Source: Romanomermis culicivorax
Taxonomy: Eukaryota; Nematoda; Enoplea; Mermithida; Mermithidae
Length of the DNA stretch: 64,000 nt
Direction: 5' to 3'
Assembly (NCBI GenBank): GCA_963922205.1
Contig: CAWUHX010000264.1
Span: forward strand, 171,001-235,000
The stretch's first letter is position 1; every line of letters begins with the position of its first letter. The position numbers and the translations under genes were made by a program. Under the pieces are notes generated by a model, which did not search any database, had not been told where the DNA came from, and saw only the letters and a list, made by a program, of their open reading frames with translations. This document shows, piece by piece, positions 25,760 through 38,620 of this stretch.

Positions 25760-26400
25760 CGCGTAACCATTTTTCACATTTCTCTTTACCTTTTTCCAAA
25801 ACATATTTTCACTTCAAAATTCTTTTTTTTATGGCACAAACCGTGTTACTGGTTTAAGTTTACCCTTTAATAAGGCAAAATCACTTTAACAACAAATACC
25901 ATAAATATTTTTGACTCAAAATCTAGACAGCCAAAGGGCCAGAGGATTTGGTTTTCGGGCATCCTTTCTCCCTGGGGGCAGATAATACCAAAGGCGTTGG
26001 GGGGGCCAGTGTCCGGCCAAGGGGCCAGAGGAACAACGGCGGCGGAAAATGCAAAAGTCTTGCGGGCTCTCCACAGTCAATAACCCCCCCTCCAGAGAGG
26101 ACGGAGAGGAACGCCAAAATCGATGAAGGAGGAGCCGCCGATAACATACACATCGTCGGAAGTGGGGAGCGGCCCACAACTTGACCCGGGCACCGCAGGG
26201 GTCGCCGCCGGTCAAACAATTTTATTTTTTTTATTATTCGATCAAATTCGGCCCGAGCGCCGCGAACGCTATTCGTTCGAACATTCTATTCTTTGTTTTA
26301 TTCTTCGGGGACAACCAGCCCACGGGGCATTCTTATTTGAAAACTTTTTTAGCGTCGGGGGTAGCACACGGCGTTTTCGCTGATGCCATTTGGGCTTGAC
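25760..26400 (-). mobile_element. Inverted, diverged 3' end (tail, polypurine tract, LTR) of a related element
   Basis: Read on the minus strand, 25961 downward begins TG and aligns with the LTR start: TCCTCTG-CC-TTTGG, then a shared 19-mer TTTGTTGTTAAAGTGATTT, then AAACCAGTAA-ACGGTTTGTG, down to about 25760. Directly before it on that strand is a purine-rich CAGGGAGAAAGGA (25962-25980) in the polypurine position. A GC-rich tail to about 26400 loosely resembles 39061-39310. It is therefore the 3' end of an older cousin lying in reverse orientation inside the giant element. It is clearly more diverged than the two main LTRs are from each other. Confidence 0.6.
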
Positions 26401-27069
26401 AACACTGCCTGTCAGAAAATCAATATTTTTCCACCTGTATTAATTCCTCCGAATCTCTTTGAATGTTTTCTAGAATATACTGTAGCGAAAAATTGTTGAG
26501 GAATTCAATCAAGCGCCAGCCCTATCCAACCTTATTTTGTTTAATCATTTGGGATTCTCGTAGAACCGTGTTTCAATGTTTAATTGTGCTTGTTTTTTAG
26601 TTTATAGTCTTCTTATTGTCTGTTTGCTGTTTATTCCGTCAAAAACAGCCTTTGGTGGAGAAAAATTTTGGGTGTTCTGCCATTATTTTGTTTGGAATTC
26701 GAGAAAGTATTTTTGAAACTCATTTTTACTAGGATAGTTCAGGTCGATGGTGCATTCACTCTTATTTTTTTCTCATGGTCACTGCTGAGGGCTGACCCCT
26801 CAAATCTTGCTTTTTGTCGAAAACATTTCGGAAAAGGGAAAAACATTTCAGGATGATTATTGCCATTTGGAGAAGAAAATTTTGGGTATGCAAGAGGGAG
26901 AAAAAATATTTAATGCATAAAACAAAGCCAAATGCTAATATTTTCGGCCGGACTTTCATAATTAATATTCTTTATTAATAGCTCAGGAGCATCTTTCAAG
27001 TGTCCACCTCTGCTCACCACAGGCGTTTTTTTGTGCACAAACAATGTCATCATCATACTTGTAAATGGA

Positions 27070-29060
27070 TGGAGGCATTTGCAGGGTTTTTTGCACAGGC
27101 CAGGTTGCAATGTGCAACTTGGGGAAAAATTTTTGTTGCCCAGATAAATTTTCAGTTGCTCACTCTAGAATCGATAAATTTACGTAAAATTTATCAGAAA
27201 AACCATCGCGAATCAGTTTTCCTGTATTTTATTTGATCCGTGTCGGTTTTAGCCATTCAAGCACCAATTTTCTGAATTATGGAGAGAAAATGAAAAGATT
27301 AATATGACTACACTAGAGTAATTTGTTCGGCGCCTAGCGCCGAAAATTTGTTTAAAATTCCAATATTCTAGAAAGCTAGAAAATGAATCTTTCTACCTTT
27401 TATTTCCCAGACAGAAGGTTTAATTTTTCAGTGAATTTAATAAATTTTCAGTCAGACAAACTAAAATTTAAAAACTAGGCAAGCGACTAAGAATTTGGAT
27501 CTCTCAACCGGCAATAATTTCTAGCATTGTCTTACTCTCAAAATGTTCCAATCGCATGAAAATCAAAATTTGTATGACGATTGCAAAAAAATTTTGGGAA
27601 AATGATCGATTTTCAACCAAATTCGTCAAAAAACAATACAGGTTAAAATATTTATCCATGATAATTTGATAATTAGAACCTATAAACACTAACTAGAATG
27701 ACATTTTCTAACCGCGCACTAGAATAATATAGAAAGTTATAAATAAATCGAAACCCGGCGCGGAGCACCGGGAAATTTTCACTTTTTTTCCATTTTAGAA
27801 CGCAAAAAATGCATTTTCGGACAGAAAACCCTATAACCTAATCAAAAGAGCAGTCAGGCCTCAGATGCACTGTGCAACCTGGCAGAAAAAATTTGGTTGC
27901 ACAGTCCGAAATTTGGTTGCTGTGTGCAAAAAAACCGTGGGCATTTGGGAGCCTCTACCTTGATCTTACCCTATACCCAAATTTTGGGACTCTCCCCATT
28001 CGAAAAAATTTGGGAAAAAGTAGCTTTTTTTGCCTTGTTTGGGGAAAGTTTCGAAATTTTCCACTTTTTCTGGGATTTTTGGAGACCCATAAAATTTTGA
28101 CAATTTTGGGACCCCCACCTAAAATTCCCCCCCCCCCCCCAAGTGTTTCTTTCTCGTTCGAGAAAAAAGGCAGGCGAAGAGCTCATCTGTACTCTTCCAC
28201 ATCTACTAACTTTTTTTCCATCATTTGAACATCGATTTCTTTTGTAGTCAAAAACAGTTTCCACCTCTTAATCTGGAATGATTGTTTTGTTTAAGTGATT
28301 GATAAAACAAAATGAATTGTTACAAATTTGTTTATTGTACTCGATTTTTCTGATTCGAGAGCATTAGGCTTAAGAATTTCAGCAGGCTTTTTTATTCTTG
28401 CACAGGATTAGGTTGCAATGTGCAATTTGAGGCAAAAGTTCGGTTGCACGGAAAAATTTTTGGTTGCTTACTCTAAAATTGATATAAATCCCTCCGCTTT
28501 TATCCGAAAAACGATAAAAATCAAGTTTTTCTGTATTGCATTTAATTCAAGTCAGTTTTAGACATCCACGACTGAATTACCTGAGCTCTAGAGGAAAAAT
28601 ATGAAAGGCTAAATATTTAGATTCAGAAATTTCCAAAACGTCAGAAATTTTTTTTTCATCTTCGTCTGCAACTATCGAATACCGATTGTGGTGTTTTCAA
28701 TATATTTAAAAAAGAAGTCAAACATTTGATCATTCACCATTATAGATGATTATAGATGAAAAGAAATGGTTTTTAAATTATATATATAAAGCATAAAAAG
28801 CGCAATATTTCATCTCGGATTTCAATCTAACCATGCATTAGAAATAATGAAATTATGAATTACTGAAATTTGACGTGAAGTGCCGGAAATTTTTCAGTAT
28901 CTTTCGCGCTTTAAAATGCATAAAAACGCATTTTCAGACAGGAAACTCTGTAACCTAATCATAAGGGCCGTCAGGCCCCAGGTTGCACTGTGCAACTTTG
29001 CTGGAAAAATTTGGTTGCACAGCATGAAATTTGGTTGCTGTGTGCAAAAATAACAAACCC
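27070..29060 (+). repeat. Two diverged direct copies of a compound repeat
   Basis: 27070-27300 matches 28395-28620 (CACAGG..AGGTTGCAATGTGCAA, then GGTTGC, then GATAAA, then TTTTCCTGTATT), and 27730-27930 matches 28850-29055 (CGCATTTTC-GACAG, CTGTAACCTAATC, GTCAGGCC, TTTGGTTGCACAG, TTTGGTTGCTGTGTGCAA). The two parts keep their order. In the first copy a MITE-like segment follows directly (about 27935-28140). Confidence 0.7.
27935..28141. mobile_element. Truncated MITE of the CATACCTGTA family
   Basis: The interior (CCCTATACCCAAATTTTGGG, then TTTGGGAAAAAGTAGC, then CCCCCACC and a 17-base C run) is the reverse complement of the middle of the 37116-37340 element. Terminal repeats are not visible, so this is a fragment. 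Confidence 0.4.
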
Positions 29061-29924
29061 TGAATTTCAGGGATTGTATAGGGAATAGGTTTCTCAATTC
29101 TGAAATTGTTCAGAAAATATGTATGAAATAACATATTCCAGTGGAAAAGGTTTGATAATCCACCAAAATAATCGAATTCTAGTTCATTAATGATAATTTT
29201 CTCTGTGAGATCCATGTTTGAGAAAAAATCGGGCGATTAAATAATGTTTACATACTTGTAATTGAGAGAGACCCCCAACTCAGTCACAAACAAATGTCCG
29301 TGCTAGTAATTTTTTTGTATGCATGTAAAAAAATCCACCGAATCTTTTTACATGGAAATTTTTTTTTAATGCTAAAAATCCACAGTTTTGAGTGTATTTT
29401 TGCAAATGCAGTTCCTGGTCATATTCTTTCTGTTCTTTTCTAACATTGCAAAAAATTTTCAGATTCTGACATTCTAAAATTCTGGAAAATAAATTTCTCA
29501 CTTACTTATTCTAGAGACATAAGATTCAGATTTTCTATTCAGAAACATGTCTATCATCATATACAAGTAAAAGAAGTATATTTTCCTGAGTTTTGAAACT
29601 AAGTTGAACTTTAAGTTTGTGGAAATTACTTCCATGATGCTTTTGGATTACAACTAGACATCGTGACAAAAATATAGTTTGAAAAATTGAGATTACGACC
29701 ATCTAAAATTGATCGGAATTTTTCGGATAAGGAATAGAACGCTGGAGAATCGATCTAGAACTTATTTTGAGGATTGTGCTTTTTCGATATTGATTCTAAA
29801 AAATTTTAAAAGTATTATTCATTCATTACCTTCCATCGATTTGATTGATGAGCTGTGTGTAAGAGTAAAAATTCCCGATAACTTTTGGATTTAATTCATG
29901 TCGTATGGTTTAAAAAATTGTATA

Positions 29925-30071
29925 CAGGGCCGTGCACAAGGGGAGCCGCCCCCCATTGAGGCAGCATGCACACAGTGTTTCGCGTAAAATCAACGTTTTC
30001 TGGGGCCACTCAGTAAAAAAATCTAGTCCGCCCCCCCCCCCCCCCATGAAAAAATCCTGCGCACGGCCCTG
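29925..30071. mobile_element. 147-bp hAT-like MITE
   Basis: Termini CAGGGCCGTGCACAAGG and CCTGCGCACGGCCCTG are inverted repeats. The perfect 8-bp duplication ATTGTATA flanks it (29917-29924 and 30072-30079). It has no coding capacity and an internal C run of about 16 bases. Confidence 0.92.
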
Positions 30072-30079
30072 ATTGTATA

Positions 30080-33000
30080 AGTATCGAATCTCATTGTCAA
30101 ACTAAATGTGGAAAAGTGTGGAGAAAAATTTTGATCTCATCATCCACCTGGGAGAAAATTACGCGAAAAAGGGTAATAATGTGCTATGCTAACATATATT
30201 TTGCTAGTCATATTCAAACGTAATATTAACTAATATAAACGATGCAATTCTGCAAAATATTGTGTTTATCTGTTCATTTTATTGTTATTTACGCCATATA
30301 GGATTCGCCATTAATTTCGGCTTCTATGTTACTATGCACACATCTTGTCGCTGTTGATCATTTGGTTCAGCGATTTTTTGTGTTCTGGTTAACAAGACCC
30401 ATATGACTGCTCGGAGATATATTTGTTGCTTCATAATTCATGTGAAATGCATGTCATGTTAGTTCCGCGTATGTTCATTTTGCATCATCAGTTTACCTGG
30501 AGAAAATTCTAGAAAAAAGTCATTTTTCGCTTGATGTAGGCGTTGAAGTAATATTTTATAAAAGCTGGTGTTCTTTCTGATTCGAATTTGACAGAACGAC
30601 TTGTAAATTTTTTCTCAGTGGACTGGTCAGCTGAAGCAAACAATGAGCAATTTTTTCACTTGAGTGCAGGGTTTATGAAAAAATTTTCGAGAATTCCTGA
30701 TGTTGAATAGGAATTTCAGACTGAAGAGTTGCAGATGTTCAAGGTTTTCTTATTCAAGGATCAATGAAAGATTGCATTTTTCAGTGTTCTGGTAAGTCTG
30801 AGCATCATTTGGCTAGTGAATATGCCTTCTGGATTACAGTTGCAGTCATGAAGTTCCTTCTCTCTACTGGAGCTCTTGGTCATTTTGATAAAATTACTTA
30901 GAGCCCTAACTAGTCGACATTTTGAATAAACTCGCAATTGATTTTTCAAGGAAACCTATAATAATGTAAATATGCATTTATTTTCTTTAACTTTTGATTA
31001 GCTACTTAGCATGAAGAGCAAATCTTATTTTTGTTGTAAAATTTGTTGAGTCATGTTCCATATGACAAAAACAATCATTCATTTATCGGCGAGTAATTCA
31101 TCAGCCAGTTGCATACTAGAACTGAGCTCATTCTGCTGACAGCTCAAAACAAAGCTAGGCTATGGCAAAAGTCTGTCAGTTGAAAAGTCAACATTTTGAT
31201 AATGTGTAGAATTTTGCACTATGTATCCTACTTTCAGCTCAAAATATGTGGTTTAATTTTGATTGTTTTGTCCAATTCTGTCAGAGACCAGTCATTCTTA
31301 GCTCACTATTCGTCTAAACATGATCCATCATCAGTCTTGTCAAATCTATAATTTTTTATGAAAACAATTCAATATAATGTACATATATTCATTTTCGTTT
31401 TTTTCTGATTTTGTTTGCTGCCGCTTTGTATTCATCCTTAAAAAACATTTAATTTGTGATGAATAACTAAAAAAGAAATGGAGAAAAAAGGAGGGATGCG
31501 ATGAATCGTCTTATAAATAAAAACGCTGGACATAAAATAAAATTAATGAAGACGATAGAATCAGTGAAAAATGTATAACGCATGATGACAAACACAAGGG
31601 AAAATCAAGCAAGGGACAAAACAGAGGGGAGTAGTCAATAAGAATATCAACATTGGAAAAGACAGCGCGCATCTTGAAAATAAAATGGAGCAACAACAGA
31701 GAAAAATAATCTGATGAAAAGATGAACTTGAAATGAGCATGGGGTGGGCGGAAAACAACAGTATGAGTGGTGCACAAAATGATGGGTACGAAAAAACGAA
31801 TAATGAAGGGGCCGTCTTAAAAATAAAGCTGAAAGATAGACGGTTGTATGTTGAATAAGACAAAATTTTCTCCCACTGAGTAGAATTTCATTTTTTGCAT
31901 GGTGCAGAAAGGTTTGGTGTGGTGGACTTCAAAAAATAATGCCGGTTTTGAAAATACACCTGAAAAAGATTGGACAATCTCAGCTGAGAATGCGTGGGAA
32001 AATAGATGGAAGTCGTCTGTGCGGGCATCTTGAAAATATAATTGACAGGAGCGCTAGTGAAAAAAATCGATAAAGATGCGAAGGGAATGCGCAGACAACA
32101 TAGGCGAGATGGAATTATGGATGCGGAAAAACACACAGACCCCGAGAAAAAAGACAGTTTTACTACATTAAAATTATGGTTTTGAAAAGTTTGTCATTGA
32201 ACTGTCCTTCGGAACAGCGCCCAAGATTTTAAACAATGTAGCTACGTTTTGCTTCTTGCCCAATCATTTTTAATGTAAAATTTACCATGTAGGTCTATAA
32301 TGTAAATGCAACATGTAGGCGTGTTCATGAGAAACAAATTTAAAATAGATGGAAAAACATTTATTCAAGTTGGAAATACTTGCGACACCTGGAAAATCAA
32401 ATATAAGTGGTGGCAGTAAGGAAAGTACCGTGAAACTAATCAACAAAAAATGATGTAGAAAGACTTGATGGACACAACAACTAGAAAAAATACAAAGTCC
32501 CCAAAAAAACAAGTACAAATTGAGATGAATTTATCTGTAAATTTGTAAATTTTTGTTTTTATGCTATTTTATAATGTGATTTAAGCAAAAATTGATGCTA
32601 AAGATTTTGTCATGTAATGAATAACAGAGGCACCTGACAAAAATATATGTGCAGTGCATGCATGAGGAGTTGATGCAATGAAGGTAATAAAAATGCATAA
32701 CCAAGGAAATGATGAATGGATAAAAAAGAATAAAAAACGTTGCATGGGCATCAAAAAACTTGACCAGATTTATTGGGGGATGGTTTTGAAATGATTTCGA
32801 GTTTTACTGACAGTGAAGTATAAAATTGTACACCTGGAAACAAGGAAAGAAGAAATTTTGTGATTGAAAATTTTTTTCACGTCACGTATCCATACCAAAT
32901 CTCAATACCTATCTGATGACTACAAGTCAAATTTCCCAATATTCTGATTTCAAAGTAAACAAGTAAAAGTAATAGAAAAACCTTCCTCAAACAGCCGAAT

Positions 33001-35757
33001 TTGTGCATTTCACTCACAAATGGTCTGCACGAAATGAAGTAGTTTAGTTTTTAAAACCATTTTTTTCCAAAGATAATTTCGATTTGACCGAGTCCTACTG
33101 TCCGATCTACTCTTCAGTTTAAACATTGCTCATGTTTTCCAAGCAGCATACACGCACAGAGGGGCTGCAATAGAGTAAACCTGCTAAAAAAACCCAGTCC
33201 ACAAGGCAGCATTAGAATCCTTTGAAAAAAATAATCTAAATACGTTATCATGATTCTCACTAAAAAATGTGCTGTCAAGAACTGTAAAATCATTTCTTAA
33301 AAGCTTCCTTTTTGGCATCATACTAATCGAAGGACAAATCTGCCATTCCAAATTCATATATACTTAATCTAAATTAACAGCTTGAAATACACAATGTTTC
33401 ATCAATTCCGACAAAACAGCAAAAATCACATCAATCTCGAGCTGAAAACAGGAGTAAGGATATCTTCCATTGACGAAGCATCACATGAAGAATCATGATT
33501 GATGATCAAAAAATTGTCAGATCTTATAATCAAAACTTAATTTTTTGAATAGAAAACTTTGCAATACCTTATCTTCACTGTATCTATGATGTCAGAGAAA
33601 ATGAACTACATATAGTCGAGCAAATAACCTGATTCAAGCAGTACGGCGACTTACCATAACTTACTTCCATTCTTGATCAAATAAACGAATAAGATATTAA
33701 TCAATCAAAATTATTTATGAGGGGTCCAGAAATGAATGAGGCGGCCTCAGAGGCTACAGACATAAACTGACTGATAAACTTCTGGACATATTCATATGAA
33801 AATCAGCCAATAAGTGTTTGTGACCACATTTGCCATTGCCATCACCACACGAAATTAAGCTATGTAAACCACAATAGCAAAAATTAATAGGATTGTGCGC
33901 CAGTTAAAGAAGCACGAATATACATGACACAACAAAATATGAAAGGATAATCACATAACGCGCCGGGTTCCGCAAGTTTTGAGGTCATAGAAAATATAAC
34001 TTCAGAGCCAGCTTTTTTGACTTCAGGAACATTTGGGAATTTCAGTCTAAAACTTCCGATTTCCAGAATTTTCACTCAGTCAGACTGGATTTGAACTGTG
34101 GAATAAAATTTTTACTGAATTGTGAAACAACAAGTTGACTATACACATAGTTTTTGACATCAGAAAGAAATAAAATTCCCAAAAATATATGCACATTACA
34201 TGCAACGGGGCTCCGAGGTCTGGGGGTGGGTCGAGCTACTTTTTTGGGCCGGGATTTAGTAATTCCCAAAATTTGGGGGGAGGTGGGCCTGTGAAAGAAA
34301 ATAAATTATTTCTTTTTCACGAAAAAAGTACAAAAAAATAATAATTTTTTTCTAAAAAGACCGAAAAAAATGTATTCAAGCAGCCAGAAAATTGACGTTT
34401 TTGACCATTTTTGTTGAAAAATGGACATTTATCACTATTTTTTCGACCAAAAGCATGGGGGTCGCCCAATGGCTATCCATATGGTCGACAATTTCTGGGT
34501 AGGGATGCCATAGCACTTCCCCCAATTACATGTATGGATTTGAAAATAATGCAATTTTAGCTGCTCGCTGCTGAAAACTAATGTTTTCCTCAACCTCAAT
34601 ATATAAATAGAAAAATAATTTTGATATCCAAAGAATATTTTTTTCTAAATTTAAAACTACAATTTTGCGACTATTTTCTGATCAGGTAAAAAAATTCTTG
34701 AAAAGTGCCATGTGTTTGAATTTCAGGCTGAAAATCACCAGTTTCTGCAATGTCATGTCCAGAAAAAATTTTCAAGCTGGAAAATGAACGTTTTCTCGAT
34801 TAAAACAAATTGGCGCTCTGCCTTGTGGCCGAAAAAAACTAGATTCCTAAAAAACTTTTCAAATCTGAGTTTCTTATATATCACAAGCTGAAAATTACCA
34901 TTCATCTGTTTTGATTCACAGAGACTGATTTTAATGCGACACATAATTTCTGATGTATTTTGTTGGACCAATTTTGCTGTGTGTAGCTATAATTTATCCA
35001 GCTTTTTAACACCAAAAAATTTAGAGAATATTAATTTTTCAAAATCGTAAAATTTTGTCTTATTTCATCCGGAAGGAAAAAAAATAATTTCACATGAATG
35101 AAACTTTTCTGTTAATTTACCGGACACCAAATTCAGATAGTCTACAGTTTTTAACGTCACGAGAGGAATGAAGTTCTAGAACTTGCATGCTTCCAAACCC
35201 AAGTTTATATTCAGTACGTAAAAGAATCAGTCACCCAATCGAGAAATTCAACTTTTGTTTCAGAATGGTATTTTTGCTTTATTTTTGATAGTCAGAATTC
35301 AATTCAGATATGATGAATATTTCTCTGAAGTCAGAAAAAGCAGGCTCGTCGAAAATATGGATTTATCAAACATAGAGTTCTGGCTATTATCGGCTGTCTA
35401 AATCGATTATGTAAATGAGCACAACTACAACACATGTAAATCGCAAAAAAATTAATTTTCAAGCTGGAAAAACATTATCCTGGTGCCAGATTTTAATTTC
35501 TGACCCATGAAATTTATGCGATTTGATCATTAAACATTGCGAGAAATGATTTTGCGGGACCATGTCAAGCCGATAGTGTCAGAAATTTTTTAGATCAATC
35601 AGAATCTGACTTGCACACCTAAACATACATTGAAAAACAGAAACATGCTTATTACTACCGAATATATATATACAAACGTACTTTGCATTCATCCAGACGC
35701 GTAATACTCACCATGGGGACAAAATTTGGTTGCATACAGAAATATTTGATTCCATAC
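30080..35757. other. Non-coding part of the AT-rich block
   Basis: No genes. Around 31.6-32.45 kb a TTGAAAATA motif recurs at irregular intervals of roughly 80-150 bp (31675, 31803, 31942, 32026, 32390), suggesting a worn tandem repeat. Near 34.2 kb there is a G-rich patch. The remainder is featureless AT-rich DNA. Confidence 0.4.
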
Positions 35758-36007
35758 CATACCTGTAAGACCTCCGACCAGTTGGGGGGGGGGGGGTAAA
35801 TCCGAAATTTTGGGGGGGGGGGGGGGGTAGGAAAAAGTCGAAATTTTTCCCAAAAAAGGCCAAAAAACATACACTTTTTTGAAAATTTTTTTAATTTTTT
35901 CCAAACTGGGGCGGGGGGGGGGTTGGGGGGAAATGATTTTGGGTATAGGGTTGGCCGAGTTGGGGGGGGGGGGGGTCCCCCCCCAACCCCCCCCAAGTAC
36001 AGGTATG
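35758..36007. mobile_element. 250-bp MITE with CATACCTGTA ends
   Basis: Terminal inverted repeats CATACCTGTA and TACAGGTATG; perfect 8-bp duplication TTCCATAC on both sides (35750-35757 and 36008-36015). The interior has several G and C runs of 9-16 bases. The 8-bp duplication suggests a hAT-type mobiliser. Relatives lie at 37116, 38339 and 38530. Confidence 0.9.
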
Positions 36008-36333
36008 TTCCATACATCAAAACTGGCAAATTTCCTTTTATTTTTATGAAAACAGTCGTGGTGTTAGTTTTTCCCCTACAGCATTCCATTTGTGCTGGTT
36101 GCAGTTTTAAATTCGAATTTTAATGGTTTTTTGAATAAAATAATGGAGAAACTCAAATGAAGGCTATTTAATTCAGTGCAGAGCACCAAGTAGTTTTTCG
36201 CTTAAATATATCTATACATATGTACGCTCCATTTATGCATTTCAGAGCTTGTTCGAACATTTTTGTGTTCTTAGTGTCAGTAATTTACGACAAATAAAAA
36301 AATCAAAATTTTCAAGTTATATATATGTCAGCC

Positions 36334-36536
36334 CAAGCCTGTATCCCGGAATTTTTTTCGGGGGAGGCACACATTTTTTTTCACTCAATTTACCGTAAAA
36401 TTGGCATCTCTGACTTGACTTTCCTTTTTCTGACTTGACTTGAACAAAAACCAAAAGTCCCTCCTACCTTTGCCTTTTTTCAACACCTCAAACATTTCGG
36501 GGGGCACGGCCCCCAACACCCCTGCCTACAGGCCTG
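36334..36536. mobile_element. 203-bp hAT-like MITE
   Basis: Ends CAAGCCTGTA and TACAGGCCTG form short inverted repeats. The perfect 8-bp duplication TGTCAGCC lies at 36326-36333 and 36537-36544. Non-coding. Confidence 0.85.
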
Positions 36537-37115
36537 TGTCAGCCTGTGATGAGAATACATATAACCAAAGTGATAATGGCAAAAAATAACGAAAAACTAA
36601 AGCGGAAAAACCCAAACAATCTAGAACTTAGACAACTGACATATCAGTGACCATTTTGGCTAGGGTAAAGAATGATGGACTGCATGGGACCTAACAAAAA
36701 CTGTTTTCAGATTTTAACACTCTAGAACGCAGGAAAATGAATCTTTTCAACACATGTTCTATGATTTGAGTTTTAATTTTTCAGCCTAGAATGATGCTAA
36801 AACTTGAGAAATGAGCTGATATTTTTAGTCAGTTAACCAGCTAGAAAATCAAATTAAGTCAATACTGTTTCATAAATTCGGGCCAAATAGCAAAAATTAT
36901 AAAAATGATTCCGGCGTCGAGTGCAATTTTTTTAATTTAGTATATCAGGATGCTAGAAAAATGAATCTTTTTGACATTTATTTTGTGGATAAATGGCTTA
37001 ATTTTTCTGATAATTCAGTTATTTTCCATATTCATGCAAAATGCAAAATCATATTTAAAGCATAGGACTAAAATTTGGAAAATCAGAGAAGCAACCAATA
37101 TTTTGTATTCTTCAA

Positions 37116-37340
37116 CATACCTGTAATCGGGGGCTGGGAATACCTGTAATGAGGGGAAAAAACCCATAATTTTGAGATGGGGCCCCAAAATTCCCAAAAA
37201 CAGTCGGAAATTTCAAATATGTTACCACAAAAACCAAAAAGGCAACTTTTTCCGAAATTTCTCCAGTTGGGGGTTCCGACATTTGGGTATAGGATTCAAC
37301 GAAGTTAGGCGTCTCCCAAATAACCCTAATTACAGGTATG
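37116..37340. mobile_element. MITE of the CATACCTGTA family
   Basis: Ends CATACCTGTAAT and ATTACAGGTATG are perfect 12-bp inverted repeats around a G-rich, non-coding interior. A second partial terminus, ATACCTGTAAT, occurs at 37138, so it may be a nested or rearranged copy. No clear flanking duplication. Confidence 0.75.
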
Positions 37341-38338
37341 CTTCCGACCGGCAAAAATTCAGTCACTGTCCCGTATGACAATAATCATTTTCCAAATGCA
37401 GAGTTTATGTTCACAAAATTTCAAAATTATGACGGACTGCAAAAGGATTTTTTTAAATTCTAGATAGTGACAACTGAAATGTTAACTAGTGAGCGGAATG
37501 AACATGCTACCAGTCGCACCTCAGATGGTTTATAGCAAAAAGAGCAATTATTAATAATGATCAATAAATGATCTGAAAATGTTTTGCTTTATGAAGAATG
37601 CAATTTTAGCAATTTTGGATTTGCTTTATTTTTACATTCGTTAAAATCCACCATTGTGAAATTTAAAAACCCCTAAAACCCCCAAATTCGTAATTTTGAT
37701 AATGGCTTTGCCCCATCCCTGGAACAAAAAGAGGAAGTAGAGACATTCAATGGATTCATTAGTCATTGACAATCTACAAGTTTGTTGTAATAATACAAAT
37801 ATACTATTCGAATGGAATTCGCTGGCGTTTCAGGCAAATAAAATCACTTAACATTATACTCATTGACTCGGCGCGAAGTGAAGAAAATTTTGCATTTTTA
37901 GTCCGTAAATGTCTCAGAATCAAGACAATTCAGTCTTCGACCACTTAAAAAGTTTGTGTGAATTGGCACGAATGTTTAAAATTTTTTATGCCGCTACAAA
38001 TTTTTTGTGCCAAAAACCATGTTTTCGTTGGTACAAAAAACACTGTAGAAAACTTACCTCGACTTACCGCCAGCATGAGAGCAAATTAATGTAATATATA
38101 AATAGCAAACCATAAATTTAATGATAAAAGCATTATTATTGAAGAATAATCTAGCTATTGAAGTCACAAACACTGATTGGCTGAATTTTTCAAAGTGCTT
38201 TCTGCAAATCAGCCAAAGAGTGATCACAACCACATTTGCCGATTCTTGTAGGTTAGGAATGATGCGTGAAATAATATTAAAAATTATTTGTTTCACTTTT
38301 TCATGAATGTCATTGCAATTGTTTCTTGCCAGAATAAC

Positions 38339-38620
38339 CATACCTGTAAGACGTCCGACCAGTTGGGGGGGAAAGTAAACCCAAACTTTTGGGGTGGGGG
38401 TCTCGTCTTGACATTTTCAAAATTTTGGGAAGGGGGCCGAAAAAACCCTAAAAAAGTCGAAAAAACTTCACAAGGACCAAAAAACCCAAATTTTTCTGAA
38501 TTTTTTCCAATTTTTCCTAGTTTAGGGGGCATACCTGTAAGACCTCCGATCAGTTGGTGGGGGGTGGGGTAAATCCGAAATTAGGTGGGAGGGGATTGAA
38601 AAAAGTCGAAATTTTAAGCT
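38339..38620 (+). mobile_element. Two partial, adjacent MITE copies (CATACCTGTA family)
   Basis: CATACCTGTAAGACGTCCGA at 38339 and CATACCTGTAAGACCTCCGA at 38530 match the left end of the 35758 element, with the same G run and GTAAA.CC.AA continuation. Neither has a visible right terminus. They are truncated or one interrupted the other. Confidence 0.7.

Noticed and set aside
25916-26219. Overlapping Pro/Arg-rich frames in the GC-rich tail
   Set aside because: Both strands are open because of GC richness; the same tail at 39.1-39.3 kb is not coding.
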